Part shown: positions 53,991 through 64,000 of the stretch, one piece after another
Layout of the letters: each line of letters begins with the position of its first letter
How positions within the stretch are numbered: position 1 is the stretch's first letter
NCBI GenBank assembly: GCA_964019425.1
Contig: OZ025852.1
Span: 440,501 to 504,500 of the forward strand
Source of the DNA: Flectonema sp. DT1601
Taxonomy: Eukaryota; Euglenozoa; Diplonemea; Diplonemida; Diplonemidae
Direction of reading: 5' to 3'
DNA: 64,000 nucleotides
The notes under the pieces: model-generated
The model's input: only the letters and a program-made list of their open reading frames with translations
Database searches by the model: none
Told to the model about the DNA's origin: nothing
Position numbers and translations under genes: made by a program

Positions 53991-54809
53991 ATGGCTCTCC
54001 GTACAAGATTCGAATCCCACGACGAGATTGGAGTATACGCAAAACTCACAAACAGCTATTGTTTGGTAGCAATCGGAGCGAGTGCCAACTTCTACTCAGT
54101 TTTTGAGCAGGAGCTCGCGGAACATATTCCTGTCGTCTCAATCAGCATCGCTGACATGAGAGTAGTGGGAAGAATGTGTGTTGGCAACAGTAAGGGACTT
54201 CTCCTCCCAAGCAGCACCTCTGATCAGGAACTGCAGCATATGAGAAACGCTCTACCAGACCATGTCAAGGTTGAACGTGTTGAAGAAAGACTTTCCGCTC
54301 TTGGAAACTGCATTGTCTGCAATGACCACGTAGCTCTTATTCACTCCGAAGTTGATAAGGAAACAGAACAGATTGTAAGGGTATGTGTTCCATTATTGAT
54401 TCGTTTTATGTGGAATAGAAATAATTTAAATAAAACAAAACAAAAACAGGACACTCTCGGAGTTGAAACATTCAGAACATCAATTGCAGGTAACGCTCTT
54501 GTTGGAAGCTACTGTGTGCTCAGTAATAAGGGATGTCTTGTTCACCCAAAAACACCACGTAAGGATATGGATGAATTGTCGACACTTCTTCAGGTTCCTG
54601 TTGTAGCTGGAACAGTTAACAGAGGTTGCGAAGTTCTAGGAGCCGGACTCGTCGTAAACGATTGGTGTGCCTTCTGCGGTCTTAACACGACCGCCACTGA
54701 AATCTCTGTTATTGAAAACGTATTCCGTCTTCGCCAAAAGGCTCAACAAGACAAGGCTGGTGGAGTTCTCCAGGGTATCCGTGACTCTATTGTTGACGAA
54801 ATGGCATAA
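53991..54809 (+). CDS. Translation initiation factor eIF6, 2 exons, 249 aa
   Basis: eIF6 is needed for 60S ribosome biogenesis and keeps 60S from joining 40S too early. The five-fold pseudosymmetric sequence is easily followed: [20 protein letters not shown], then [64 protein letters not shown] and [11 protein letters not shown]. Exon 1 is 53991-54380 and exon 2 is 54450-54809. The 69-base intron (GTATGT...AAAAACAG) is a multiple of three without an in-frame stop, so the unspliced frame reads through. Its 23 extra residues (after EQIVR, before DTLGVETFR) fall where the family has no insertion, which decides for an intron. The ATG follows a run of about 20 A residues. Length after splicing is normal. 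Confidence 0.92.
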   Translation: MALRTRFESHDEIGVYAKLTNSYCLVAIGASANFYSVFEQELAEHIPVVSISIADMRVVGRMCVGNSKGLLLPSSTSDQELQHMRNALPDHVKVERVEERLSALGNCIVCNDHVALIHSEVDKETEQIVRVCVPLLIRFMWNRNNLNKTKQKQDTLGVETFRTSIAGNALVGSYCVLSNKGCLVHPKTPRKDMDELSTLLQVPVVAGTVNRGCEVLGAGLVVNDWCAFCGLNTTATEISVIENVFRLRQKAQQDKAGGVLQGIRDSIVDEMA

Positions 54810-55620
54810 TTGTCAGCCACCATTATGTTATAGTTAACCGACCTATCCTTTTTTTAATATTAAACTCCACTACAGTCTTAATCATTTTTCATTATTTCTT
54901 GCTTTTCTAAATCTTTTTGTATCAGGGAATTACTCCCACTGGATTTATTGGCTGGAAAATCGCGATTACTCGGAGTAGGTAGGTTGTTACACGTTTAATG
55001 TGAAAAAAAAAATAAAAGAAAAAAAAAAAAAAACTTTCAAAAAAAAAAAAAAAAGAGGAAATGTAAAGCAAAAAACAATCCTTGCCTAGCCCCATCATTT
55101 TTTATTTGCGTTTCCTGTTTTTAAGATTCTTTCCGCCATCGTTTTTTGTTACGTCTGGCGCCTTGTTATTTTCTGCATCAGCAAGAAATGAGCAAAGGGA
55201 GGATCAAGGAGGATGTTGGCCATAATATTGACACTCTAAATCTTTTTGAAAATTGGGAGACGTCAGAAAAGTCTCTCCAAAAAAAAAGCAAAAAAAAACA
55301 AAGAAAAAGAGTGCAAGCCAAACAAAGCTTTACGACTGCCGAAGTGCTTCCCCTCATTTTCTTCTTTTTTTTTTTTAATTCTTCCGCACCAGTCTCCAGG
55401 TTCCCCCCTCCGTTGGTTCGTCGTCCCACTCCACGTCTCCCCACCCAATCATTATTATAATTTCAGTCTCAACTTCAGTACGTGATATCACTTAGTGGTT
55501 ATGAACAAATAACCTAATTAAGTTCTTACAGGTACAAGTCATGCTACGCTACTATACTTTTACATCGAAGTAGGAAACTTGTTATAAACTTCTTCAGCTT
55601 TAACAACAAAACATCCAACG
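54810..55620. other. Intergenic stretch
   Basis: No gene is supported. A-runs lie at about 55018-55054. A 104-codon frame at 55146-55460 is built on A-rich and T-rich runs and overlaps an equally long minus-strand frame, so I do not call it. Confidence 0.5.
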
Positions 55621-56367
55621 ATGGAGATAAAATGCAGCAAGGTTGCAGCGAAAGTTCGTCCATTGAGTCCACCCGAAGAGACGCATTCTGATCCTTACAG
55701 TTCACCTGATGTAGGTATGACTCGCATGATATTTTTTTTGCATTTAACAAGTATTGTAAAAACGAAAAAGAATGTTGGGCAGCACACGTAAACCTTTAGC
55801 TTTATCAGTTTAAGTCGGTTCACGGTTTCGTGCACAAACAAACAACTTCTTTCGTCAATAAATATACAAAAAAAAAAAAAAAAAAAAAAAACAGCTTCCC
55901 CTATCTTCCCACCGAAGAGAAGGAATTCTGCTGAGGATAAACCGAAAGCAGTTAGTAGTCCAGTGTTGTTAGCACATACGAGAAAGAGGGCTCAAACTAT
56001 GCCGGTTTTGACAAAGAGGAAACTCAGAGATATGAAACTGAGAGTAGTTTTAATGCCGCTAGCTCCAGAAACAGATGTGACTCCTGCCTCCCCTCCAGCG
56101 AGAGCTTCGAAAAAGAGGTGGCAACCAAGGGCAAAGTTGCGTGCTGCAGCACCACCACCACCTTCGGAGTATGTACGATTCACTCCGAGTGGGGTGACGT
56201 ATGATAGTTTCGAAGATTATAAGGCAGCAACCATAGGTATCCGAGAAAAGATAAAAAAACACGGAACCATGATTGGTGAGACATTAGTATCAAGTACCGT
56301 AGTACGGAGAAGCCCTCTGATATCTGCCGTTAAGGGAAATGATATGTGTTTTACACTTGATTGTTAA
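55621..56367 (+). CDS. Small basic, probably disordered protein, 2 exons, 188 aa
   Basis: Exon 1 is 55621-55714 (MEIKCSKVAAKVRPLSPPEE...) and exon 2 is 55895-56367. They are joined across a 180-base intron with donor GTATGA and acceptor AAAAACAG, phase 1. The long frame of exon 2 has no ATG near its start, which supports the upstream exon. The protein is rich in Pro, Lys and Arg (PPKRRNS, KKRWQPRAKLR, APPPPSEY) and has no membrane helix or known domain. The basic clusters could be nuclear localisation signals. A late segment (VTYDSFEDYKAATIGIREKIKKHG) looks helical and may be the only folded part. The intron contains dispersed repeat A. I do not recognise the family. Confidence 0.6.
55739..55793 (+). 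repeat. Dispersed repeat A, copy 3, inside an intron
   Basis: TGCATTTAACAAGTATTG, AACGAAAAAGAATGTTGGGC and AGCACACGTAAAC match 23582-23637, and inverted 7436-7482. It makes up a third of the 180-base intron of the small basic-protein gene, so its arrival probably enlarged the intron. Confidence 0.75.
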
Positions 56368-57364
56368 ATTAGTATTTTTTTTTTTTTTTTAAATGTATTA
56401 TTTCTCTTATCTTATATATCGGTATAGGGCGTTTTTTTTTGCCTTGACGACAGTCCCGCTTGAGCTGCTTACATTTTCCCCCTGACTACCCACCAGCGTA
56501 ATTCAGTCAGTTTTTTAACATGAGTGCTTGCCTTGGTAGTTAATCGGGTTGTTAGATATATTTCTTGTATTAAATAATGACTCTTATAAAGTTGTTAGCC
56601 GAACTAATTTTTTTTGATGATAATTTTTGTTACTTTCCCCCATAGGAAATTGTTTAGTAGTGATTCTTGTATTGGTTTTTTTACATCAGATTTTTTTTTG
56701 GGAGGGAAAAAATAGTTGTTTTATCGTATTATTTATTATTGCCTCCAGCAATCGCTGGGAAGCACACAGAAGGTTGGCAGGGGGAATAGGATATTAAATG
56801 AGGGAAAAAAAAAAAAGGGGGGTGTTATTTTCAACCCGTTTTTTTTTTTTTGTGTTGGTTTTGTTTTGTGGCTTGTTGTTTCGTTCCCTCTTAAAAAGAA
56901 AACAGTTGTTATCCAGTGAAGAGAACATCCCCGCTACTGACTTCTGGAATTGATTGCGAGTCTTCCCCTCATCCCACACCATCTAACTCGCTTTCGAGTC
57001 TTTTTTTTTTTTTTTTTTTTTTTTTTTTGGTTGTTGTTTTACCAATGATCTACTCCCTTCTTGCAAAAATACACTGCGACTGTATTTTCGAACCTAGCTA
57101 AGTAACGTTACGGTAACAAGAAAAGTGGTCTTTTTTACAAATTTATATATTTATTTTAAATTGGGCAAGAACCCCTAGTTTTAGCATAAATGAGAGACTT
57201 CAGATATTACCGTCTGCTAGCGCTCTAAAATATTGATATTTCGAGCAATCTCTTTTTGCCTATGGAGCACGCAAGGTTTTCTCAGATAGAATTCCAGCAG
57301 ACAAAGAAAAGTAAAAGAACTGTACTAGCATGTGGTTTCTTCCCGGCATCTTCGCTTCGGCGGG

Positions 57365-57395
<31 letters not shown>

Positions 57396-57879
57396 AGTAA
57401 TAAGTATTACTTTCCCCTTTAACGTTGCGTTACGCTTCGATTTTCGATGCTGCATAGCAGAGTGTTTTTCAGACCTTTTTTATGTCAGACTTTTTTATTA
57501 TATTTTTTTTTTTTGCCAAATTCTATTCCATTACACTTCTCTTCTTATACATATCATCCTATAATTACGCTCTCCCTCTCCCCTCCCTCATTTCCATTGA
57601 ACTATTGAAGGCTTATTTTTATTGTCTTTTTATATATAAATATGGCTTTAAAAAAAAAAACTATTATCCCTTTTTTTTTTGAAAAAGCGAGAAAAAATAA
57701 AAAATAAAAAAAAAAATTGAAAATTTATTATAAGTTCTCGTGTATGGATTAGTTTGCCACTAAGAAAATGTGGCGTGAAGTGTAGCCGTTGATATTTTTA
57801 TTATTTTTTTTTTTTGATTAAGACATAATTCTCCTCTTAATAGGGACTACAGATCTAAGATAATAATTACCCAGTAGGA
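56368..57879. other. Intergenic stretch
   Basis: Nothing recognised in about 1.5 kb. It holds T-runs and A-runs (about 57001-57028 and 57364-57394) and short Phe-rich or Lys-rich chance frames. Confidence 0.5.
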
Positions 57880-60800
57880 ATGATAGATGAGGGAGGAGAG
57901 GATGACTCTGCAGGACCTGTAGCGCAAAACGGTAGTGAAATTAACCCGACTACAATTTCAGGAAAACCCAGTATTGAAATATACAAAGGGAAGGAAACAC
58001 AACAAAACTCGAAGGATATAATGCCCGGCACTCCTGATGAGGGAATGGCAATACAACCGCCAGGATCACCTGACGAGGGAACCCCGCCAACGTTAACTGT
58101 TTCAGCGCAACCAGCTGACGTTGTATTGAAATCCAGTGGCCAGGAACCATCTGGCAAATTACTTCCACATGCAGTTAGACAAGTTCGTGTGGACACAACA
58201 GATATTGATTTTGTTTCGATGAGTTCTGAAGATCAAGAAATGAGATCACAGGAGACGACAGGCAGCGTTAACAGTGAGAACGAATTAGACAATGGAAACT
58301 CAACTACCAAACTTTCCAAAACAGATAAACCAAAACCTTCAATTCTACCCCTTCCGGTTGTTATATTTGGAGCTGAAGAACATAAATGGATCCTACACGA
58401 ACGACTATTACGAGAGTACGACAACGTAGTAAAGTGTGAAATGAAATTCCTACCAGCTGATGAGAAGACAGAACCCAACAAGGAACGTCTTTCTTCAACA
58501 GTCAGAGATCAGATACGTCAGATTCAATCAAAAAACTGTATTCCCCTATTAGTAGTAACATGTGAAGGTGTGAATTCAATCATGAAGGAAACTGTTATTG
58601 ATAAATTTGATTGCAAATGGGTGTGTGTGACTTCAGCTGATGCTCTGGCACATAAAAAGTTAATCAGCCTGTCAAAGTTACAAATTCAAAGTAAGAATGC
58701 TTCGGATTATAAAGCAAAACGTAGTTGTGAGTTTGAGTTTATGTCCTTGTATCCGAAATATAGATTTTTAAATTCGGTAGTTGAAGATGTCAGTGATTCG
58801 TATGATCAATTAAAAAGTTTCGTTTTCGAGACAAAACAACTACCGCAAACACTATTTCGACAGCATGATCATGACAGGATAACCGTAGTGGTTGAGACTA
58901 CGATAAATTTTAATTTTGTTAAGAGATTGAAAGATGAATTTAACGACGTTGCTGTCGTCGTCTCACACACAACCCGTCCTCAGATGCTTCACGAAAGGGA
59001 CGGGATTGATCATTATTTTATAACAAGTGAGGATTTCAACAATCTCATTGCCGACGACAGACTAATGGAATACGTGACCGCGGGACCTCACCGCTACGGC
59101 ATTACAAAGAACGAAATTTCCAAAACCCTAACCAAACCTATTGTGTTAATCCCAATGAGTGTCACTGCTGCTGTTACATTGATATCTCATTGGTGTGATA
59201 CACGTTTTGTATTACTACATCCGACAGAAGCTGGACTAGAAGACTCGGAGGTTGATAGCGTACGTAACGACAAGATTACTTTATCGAATACCTCAATAAA
59301 TTTTGATTTGTCCTTGGAAATAGGATTAACTGATATTGAGAAGTGCTATCAACTGTTTAAAGATGAATTGCGAAAAGGTCATTCTGATCCTTCAGAGACA
59401 CTCAAAGAACCCTTAATTGATGTTCAGAATAGTCGAATTGTGAGTGTTCGTAAGAATGATTCTACAGTAACGGATATCATGTTTCCGTTACCCCGAACTC
59501 CTTCAAGACATGAAAATAATTGTTCGCTGACGGTGGTTGTAGAGACGACAGCAGACTTTGGATTCGTTGAACGATTAAAATCAGAATCCAGTGATATCAC
59601 TTTTGCAATGTGTCATACAACTCGACCACGAATGGAACACGAACAGGAAGGCGTTGATTACTATTTTATTTCAAAAAAAGAATTTACCTCTTTCATATCA
59701 GCAGAAAAGTTTTTAGGATACGCAGCAATTGGTGAAAACTATTTCGGTATTGCAAAGACCGAACGAATCGAGTTTGACGACTATCCTCGTACAGTCATAC
59801 GAACAAATATCACAGATGCGATTGCTCTAAGAAAAATAAAACTTGATACTAATTACATACTCGTGCATCCTTCAACAGAAGGTCTATCCAATCCAGATAT
59901 CGACATCCTCCATTCTGACATGTCTACCTTGTTGAAAACACCTTTAAAGTTTGACAAAGTCCTTGAGGTCAATTCTACTAATAGAGAACGGTGTTTTAAT
60001 ATCTTGAAAGACACTTTTAAGAGAAAAGGACAATCAAACTCCTCTAATAGAGATGTGGTCCCAGGAACACCAAATTATCGAAAAGCTGCTGTTAGAAAAC
60101 TAGTTAGTGTTGTACCAAGAGATAGCAGTGTTGAGCTTGAATCGGTTTGTTCTAAAGATAATTCAGTCTTGTCTCCAATGACAAGAACCAGTAGTAGTGA
60201 CGATGAGAGTGAATGTGATGACAATAGCTCTGTCATTCCTATGGCGATTCTGCCTTCACCCGATTTGTCTCCCTCTACTGTACCTGACCCAGAAAAACTA
60301 CCTCTTCCTGTTGTGATATTCGGAGCTCCTGGAGCGGGTAAGTGGACATTGCAACATAGACTTGCTCTTGAATTTGAAAATGTTGTCGTATGCAGACAAA
60401 CACTTCCATGGGCATACGGTAATGACATTAGTCGACCTGTAAGAGAGATAGCTTTAGCTGATTATTTTAATATGGTTCCAGAAGACTTCATCGGTTGGGA
60501 TCCACATACACCTGGAGCAGTAGAACGAAAAGAAGTACTTCGCATTCAACGAAGAAATTGCATTCCTGTCTTGGATGTGACGAGCGAAGGAGCAAAATCA
60601 ATATTACGAGAAGGAATGAATTGCAAGTGGGTGTACGTATCTCCACCTGATGAAGCAGAGTTGCTGTCACGTAACATGATGGCTAACCTTATGGTTCACA
60701 GCCAAGCTACTAGACCAGAGAACTCTGAGGATGTGGTGCTTGAAGCTCATGAGGTGAGTGTCTTGGTATCAAATCAGTACAAAAAGAATGCTATTTTAAA

Positions 60801-63800
60801 CTTGGTAAACGAAGACTTAGACGTCGCATACGATCAACTGAAAGCTTTCGTTATGGAACAGAAATACATTCCTCCTCGTCACCAACAACCTGAAATAGAT
60901 GCTCGTGATAGATTAGTAATGCTTGTTGAGACTACGAGAGATTTTGGTTTTGTGAAGCGAATCAAAGCTGAATGTGCAAACCTTGGAGTTCCAGTCTCTC
61001 ACACTACTCGTCCACGGAAAGATGACGAAATAAACGGAGTAGATTATCACTTTGTGACGGAAAAAGAATTTAGAACACTTGCTCTCAATCAAGAATTTCT
61101 TGAATTCGCTCTGATTGGTGAATACTTCTTTGGTATGACCAAAGCAGAGCTTACCAGACTTAGTGATTATCCCAGAGTTCTAATGACTGTAGATGTTACT
61201 GGTGCGGTTTCTATTAAAAAAGTTCAATTTGGTACGAGGTTCATTCTGCTACTTCCATCAGCAAACGAACTAGACGCCTTAGAAGAAGAAACACTTCGTG
61301 AAGATATGGTCACTTTATCTGATGTTCCATTCTTCTTTGATATGGTTCTTGAAGCGAATTCAACCAACCAGGAGCATTGTTATGAAAGGTTTAAAGATTC
61401 AGTTATGGGTGGGAACTTTGAAAAGGCAATGGGTCTACCTGAACCTCTCGTCTACGAATTACTTAAATCCAGAACAGGAAAATGGCTAAGATCTTGTCAT
61501 GCAATGAAAGCTGACCACTTCCCATCAGGAAAGGTGGCTGGTTTTGAAGAAGACATCGAAGGCGTTCCAAACTACCGTCAGGTTGCTGTTGGAAGCCATC
61601 AATTACATACTTTTCACGGAATGGCTCAACCGACTGTAAATGGACTTAAATCTCTCATTGCAAGAACCCTTCCTGGAGACAGTGACTCAAAGCTATTAAT
61701 TGTTAATCTTAGAGAAGAGAAAGTTATGTATATAAATGGTAAACCATTCTGTTTAAAGAATCTAAGTGACCTGTTTCATAATACAATTCTACTTAGCAGC
61801 ACTACTCGTGAGAAATTAGAATTTAGAGAAGCTCAGCTGCGAGTTGACATTTTAAACGAAGCGAGCAAACTCGGTAACATGTTCATCGTTCATGATGAGC
61901 TTCCCAGTGAGAGTACTCAGTTCGCAGCATGTGGATCTGTGTATGCTTATTATGAGAAGGACGTGTCTAAGCACAGCGTCAAGACGGTTAAAACAGTTAT
62001 AGAAGAACTTCAAAAAAACTTTAACATCGATTACTTACGACTTCCTGTTGCTGATGAAAAGGCACCCAGAGACCAAGACTTTGATACATTAAAAGAAACG
62101 TTGCTAAGAATACATGAAGAATCACCTTCTTCCCCCATCTTCTTTAACTGCCAACTTGGGAGAGGACGAACAACCACGGCTTTACTTCTTGCCCAGCTTG
62201 CCTTAAACCCACCAATGCATAATGTTCAGGAAAAGCATAATCAAAATATTACCTTAGCACATCAGACATTTCAATCTGTTCTGTCTTATTGTGAGAGCAC
62301 ATTTAAATATGAAACAAACACGTTTGTCGCATTGCATCACCTTCATGATATTATTGGGAAGTGTGCACATATTCAAAACCTTTATGATTGTGTGGCAGAG
62401 TCAGTAGAGAAGTGTAATTCATGTACTGATGGATCAAAGAAGAAGATGTTGTGGTATAAAGTAGAGAATTACGCAAAACGATACTACTACTTAGCAATGG
62501 CTGCTTTATATATGGTTACTTCTGGAAAGGAAGCTTTTGCCTGCTGGATGGACGACAGCAACGCTTGGGTCTCATTCTTTGACACTGAAATCCCTCATCT
62601 TGAAGGTCAGTGCAATGAGACGCGGAGTGAAGCCTACAACGTTCACGAAGCTTCGGGAACCTTCTTGGAGAATAAAAAAAATGAAAACCGTCTTTTCTTA
62701 AGACCAAATCCTCCCTTTGTAGGTCCTGTCAAGGTGGTCGTAAATGCAAAGAAACTATGTGGCCTAGCCAAGCGATACGGCTACAGTCACTCTTATCAAA
62801 TGATTGGTAAAGTAGTAGCTTTCAGCGCTCAGTCAATGGATCATCCAACGTATGGATGTTATGTAAAAAGGATAATTAAATTCACTAGTTTGTTAACTGA
62901 GGAACCAGTTACAAAGAATAGAAGGAAATCTGTGTCGTCTGTTCCGACATCTCCTTCACGTGATATAAAGAATCAAAGTACTGAGTGTCCGTCATCTATA
63001 CTGTCAAGACAGATTTCGGATAGCCGAACAGATGAAATAACATCACCTATCATCAGACCAATACCAGACCCAGTATCTCCATTTCAACTAACAGAGTCTT
63101 GTGGATTTCTTAGAAGAGAAGGATTAAGAGAATCTGCTGGATCGTCACAAGACACTACCTACAGCAACCATCAACAAGAGAAATCATCTCAAACAACATC
63201 TCAAACACCAGAAGGCTATCGAACTTTAGTTCGGGAGAAATCATCTCAAACAGGAGACCCATCTGTATCAACTGAAGACCACTATGTTGACTATTTTCGT
63301 CATAGGAATACACATATTCAAGATAGGTCTTGGATTGCTCTTTGTACTGCATATGTGTTTTGGGAATATCAAAAAGGACCAATGAAATTCTATGAAAACA
63401 AAGTCTGTTGGATGGACGATGAGGGAAATGTAAAAAAAACATTCGATTTCGACAGTAAAACTTTTTTACAATCTGTCGCGACTCTGAAACATGGTTCGAA
63501 CCTCGTCAGTGTTGTCGTGGGAAGTGAATTTTTGAGACACGTCTACGGTGACGTTGGTGTGATTCAAAGTGATGTCTTTTCAAGGGGACTCAGTGTACTC
63601 ACTGATAAGCCACTCGTTAATAACCTCCCTGGTGATTACGATGTTAACGAATCAATTCGACGACTAAGACGACTTATTGGATCTCAAACACAAGTAGTAA
63701 GCATCATTCTTGATGTTGGAATGCAACACTCTCCTTTAGAGTTAGTTAATACGGTTTTACGTACAAAACTTGATGAGAAAGAGAAAACTATTGAACATTT

Positions 63801-63837
63801 GCGAAAGCAAATTGCTCTCTATGAAAAATTACTTTAA
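57880..63837 (+). CDS. Guanylate-kinase-like modules fused to a paladin-like phosphatase, 1985 aa
   Basis: One uninterrupted exon. Five guanylate-kinase-like modules come first: two of one type starting near residues 157 and 808 (LPVVIFGA...), and three of another starting near 334, 549 and 1011 (VVVETT...F.FV.R.K.E, then SHTTRPR...E..GVDYHF). Only the module at 808 keeps an intact P-loop (GAPGAGKWT); in the 157 copy it reads GAEEHKW. From residue 1227 (EGVPNYRQVAV) the chain follows paladin and its phytase-like relatives: LIVNLREEKVMYINGKPF, then FDTLKETL, then the phosphatase loop FFNCQLGRGRTTTALL with Cys1424 and Arg1430 (C-x5-R). The last 500 residues include a Ser-rich linker, a charged domain and a C-terminal coiled coil. 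A substrate of inositol-phosphate or phosphoprotein type is inferred from the family only. Confidence 0.8.
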   Translation: MIDEGGEDDSAGPVAQNGSEINPTTISGKPSIEIYKGKETQQNSKDIMPGTPDEGMAIQPPGSPDEGTPPTLTVSAQPADVVLKSSGQEPSGKLLPHAVRQVRVDTTDIDFVSMSSEDQEMRSQETTGSVNSENELDNGNSTTKLSKTDKPKPSILPLPVVIFGAEEHKWILHERLLREYDNVVKCEMKFLPADEKTEPNKERLSSTVRDQIRQIQSKNCIPLLVVTCEGVNSIMKETVIDKFDCKWVCVTSADALAHKKLISLSKLQIQSKNASDYKAKRSCEFEFMSLYPKYRFLNSVVEDVSDSYDQLKSFVFETKQLPQTLFRQHDHDRITVVVETTINFNFVKRLKDEFNDVAVVVSHTTRPQMLHERDGIDHYFITSEDFNNLIADDRLMEYVTAGPHRYGITKNEISKTLTKPIVLIPMSVTAAVTLISHWCDTRFVLLHPTEAGLEDSEVDSVRNDKITLSNTSINFDLSLEIGLTDIEKCYQLFKDELRKGHSDPSETLKEPLIDVQNSRIVSVRKNDSTVTDIMFPLPRTPSRHENNCSLTVVVETTADFGFVERLKSESSDITFAMCHTTRPRMEHEQEGVDYYFISKKEFTSFISAEKFLGYAAIGENYFGIAKTERIEFDDYPRTVIRTNITDAIALRKIKLDTNYILVHPSTEGLSNPDIDILHSDMSTLLKTPLKFDKVLEVNSTNRERCFNILKDTFKRKGQSNSSNRDVVPGTPNYRKAAVRKLVSVVPRDSSVELESVCSKDNSVLSPMTRTSSSDDESECDDNSSVIPMAILPSPDLSPSTVPDPEKLPLPVVIFGAPGAGKWTLQHRLALEFENVVVCRQTLPWAYGNDISRPVREIALADYFNMVPEDFIGWDPHTPGAVERKEVLRIQRRNCIPVLDVTSEGAKSILREGMNCKWVYVSPPDEAELLSRNMMANLMVHSQATRPENSEDVVLEAHEVSVLVSNQYKKNAILNLVNEDLDVAYDQLKAFVMEQKYIPPRHQQPEIDARDRLVMLVETTRDFGFVKRIKAECANLGVPVSHTTRPRKDDEINGVDYHFVTEKEFRTLALNQEFLEFALIGEYFFGMTKAELTRLSDYPRVLMTVDVTGAVSIKKVQFGTRFILLLPSANELDALEEETLREDMVTLSDVPFFFDMVLEANSTNQEHCYERFKDSVMGGNFEKAMGLPEPLVYELLKSRTGKWLRSCHAMKADHFPSGKVAGFEEDIEGVPNYRQVAVGSHQLHTFHGMAQPTVNGLKSLIARTLPGDSDSKLLIVNLREEKVMYINGKPFCLKNLSDLFHNTILLSSTTREKLEFREAQLRVDILNEASKLGNMFIVHDELPSESTQFAACGSVYAYYEKDVSKHSVKTVKTVIEELQKNFNIDYLRLPVADEKAPRDQDFDTLKETLLRIHEESPSSPIFFNCQLGRGRTTTALLLAQLALNPPMHNVQEKHNQNITLAHQTFQSVLSYCESTFKYETNTFVALHHLHDIIGKCAHIQNLYDCVAESVEKCNSCTDGSKKKMLWYKVENYAKRYYYLAMAALYMVTSGKEAFACWMDDSNAWVSFFDTEIPHLEGQCNETRSEAYNVHEASGTFLENKKNENRLFLRPNPPFVGPVKVVVNAKKLCGLAKRYGYSHSYQMIGKVVAFSAQSMDHPTYGCYVKRIIKFTSLLTEEPVTKNRRKSVSSVPTSPSRDIKNQSTECPSSILSRQISDSRTDEITSPIIRPIPDPVSPFQLTESCGFLRREGLRESAGSSQDTTYSNHQQEKSSQTTSQTPEGYRTLVREKSSQTGDPSVSTEDHYVDYFRHRNTHIQDRSWIALCTAYVFWEYQKGPMKFYENKVCWMDDEGNVKKTFDFDSKTFLQSVATLKHGSNLVSVVVGSEFLRHVYGDVGVIQSDVFSRGLSVLTDKPLVNNLPGDYDVNESIRRLRRLIGSQTQVVSIILDVGMQHSPLELVNTVLRTKLDEKEKTIEHLRKQIALYEKLL

Positions 63838-64000
63838 TTAGCCATGTCTGTTACATTTCTTATTGGAGGAGGAGGGTATTCATTTTTATGATATATATTT
63901 TTTGTACTATCAGTTTTCTTTTTTTTGTGTAGGTAACCCACACTTTATTATATTATCGTATTATTCGTTAACCCCATCTTTTTTTTTTTCTTTGTTTGTT
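63838..64000. other. Downstream flank
   Basis: T-rich sequence after the last gene. Nothing recognised before the window ends. Confidence 0.5.

Noticed and set aside
55146-55460. 104-codon frame upstream of the small basic-protein gene
   Set aside because: It is built on A-rich and T-rich runs with overlapping open frames on both strands, and shows no domain or plausible leader.

Overview
The window is nuclear DNA of a single-celled eukaryote that I cannot name. It encodes eIF6, alpha-SNAP, a CAF-1 large-subunit-like protein and a paladin-type phosphatase. It has GT-AG introns, mostly 68-75 bases long, with GTATGT-like donors and A-rich AAAACAG-like acceptors. Spacers are AT-rich and full of A and T homopolymers. 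All 21 genes I accept lie on the + strand. Many have an AG dinucleotide a few bases to a few tens of bases upstream of the ATG, after a T-rich stretch. This one-way layout recalls the directional clusters of Euglenozoa (kinetoplastids, diplonemids), where a spliced leader is added in trans. That placement is an inference; no spliced-leader gene is visible here.

Layout. 0.9-10.2 kb: a DUF3592 membrane protein, a 901-residue helical-repeat protein, two tandem four-helix membrane paralogues, a shortened porphobilinogen-synthase-like protein and an unknown membrane protein. 10.4-13.4 kb: a CAF-1 large-subunit-like gene whose single intron carries a truncated Mutator-like transposon. 13.7-15.0 kb: a flavin monooxygenase. 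15.2-38.8 kb: a tandem array of a cell-surface gene family with four complete genes and one truncated copy. Each complete gene encodes a signal peptide, a Cys-rich region, a CAP (SCP/PR-1) domain, 3 or 22 EGF-like repeats, a Pro/Thr-rich stalk, one membrane helix and a short tail. 40.2-44.7 kb: uracil phosphoribosyltransferase, a coiled-coil protein and a ubiquitin-like/ankyrin protein. 44.7-49.0 kb: a gene-poor stretch with repeats and a LINE relic. 49.0-63.8 kb: alpha-SNAP, a small membrane protein, a PH-like/coiled-coil protein, eIF6, a small basic protein and a 1985-residue protein joining guanylate-kinase-like modules to a paladin-like phosphatase.

The most striking system is the CAP/EGF array. 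Duplication units of about 5.3 and 6.4 kb carry their spacers with them, and the first duplication also carried a now-collapsed piece of the flavin monooxygenase. Sequence variants are shared between copies in a patchwork that suggests gene conversion. In the two long genes the first intron has been enlarged by (AAAAC)n, a motif that resembles the acceptors used here. The predicted products are membrane-anchored surface proteins with a conserved aromatic motif in the cytoplasmic tail. The other genes are housekeeping or unknown and show no obvious shared pathway.
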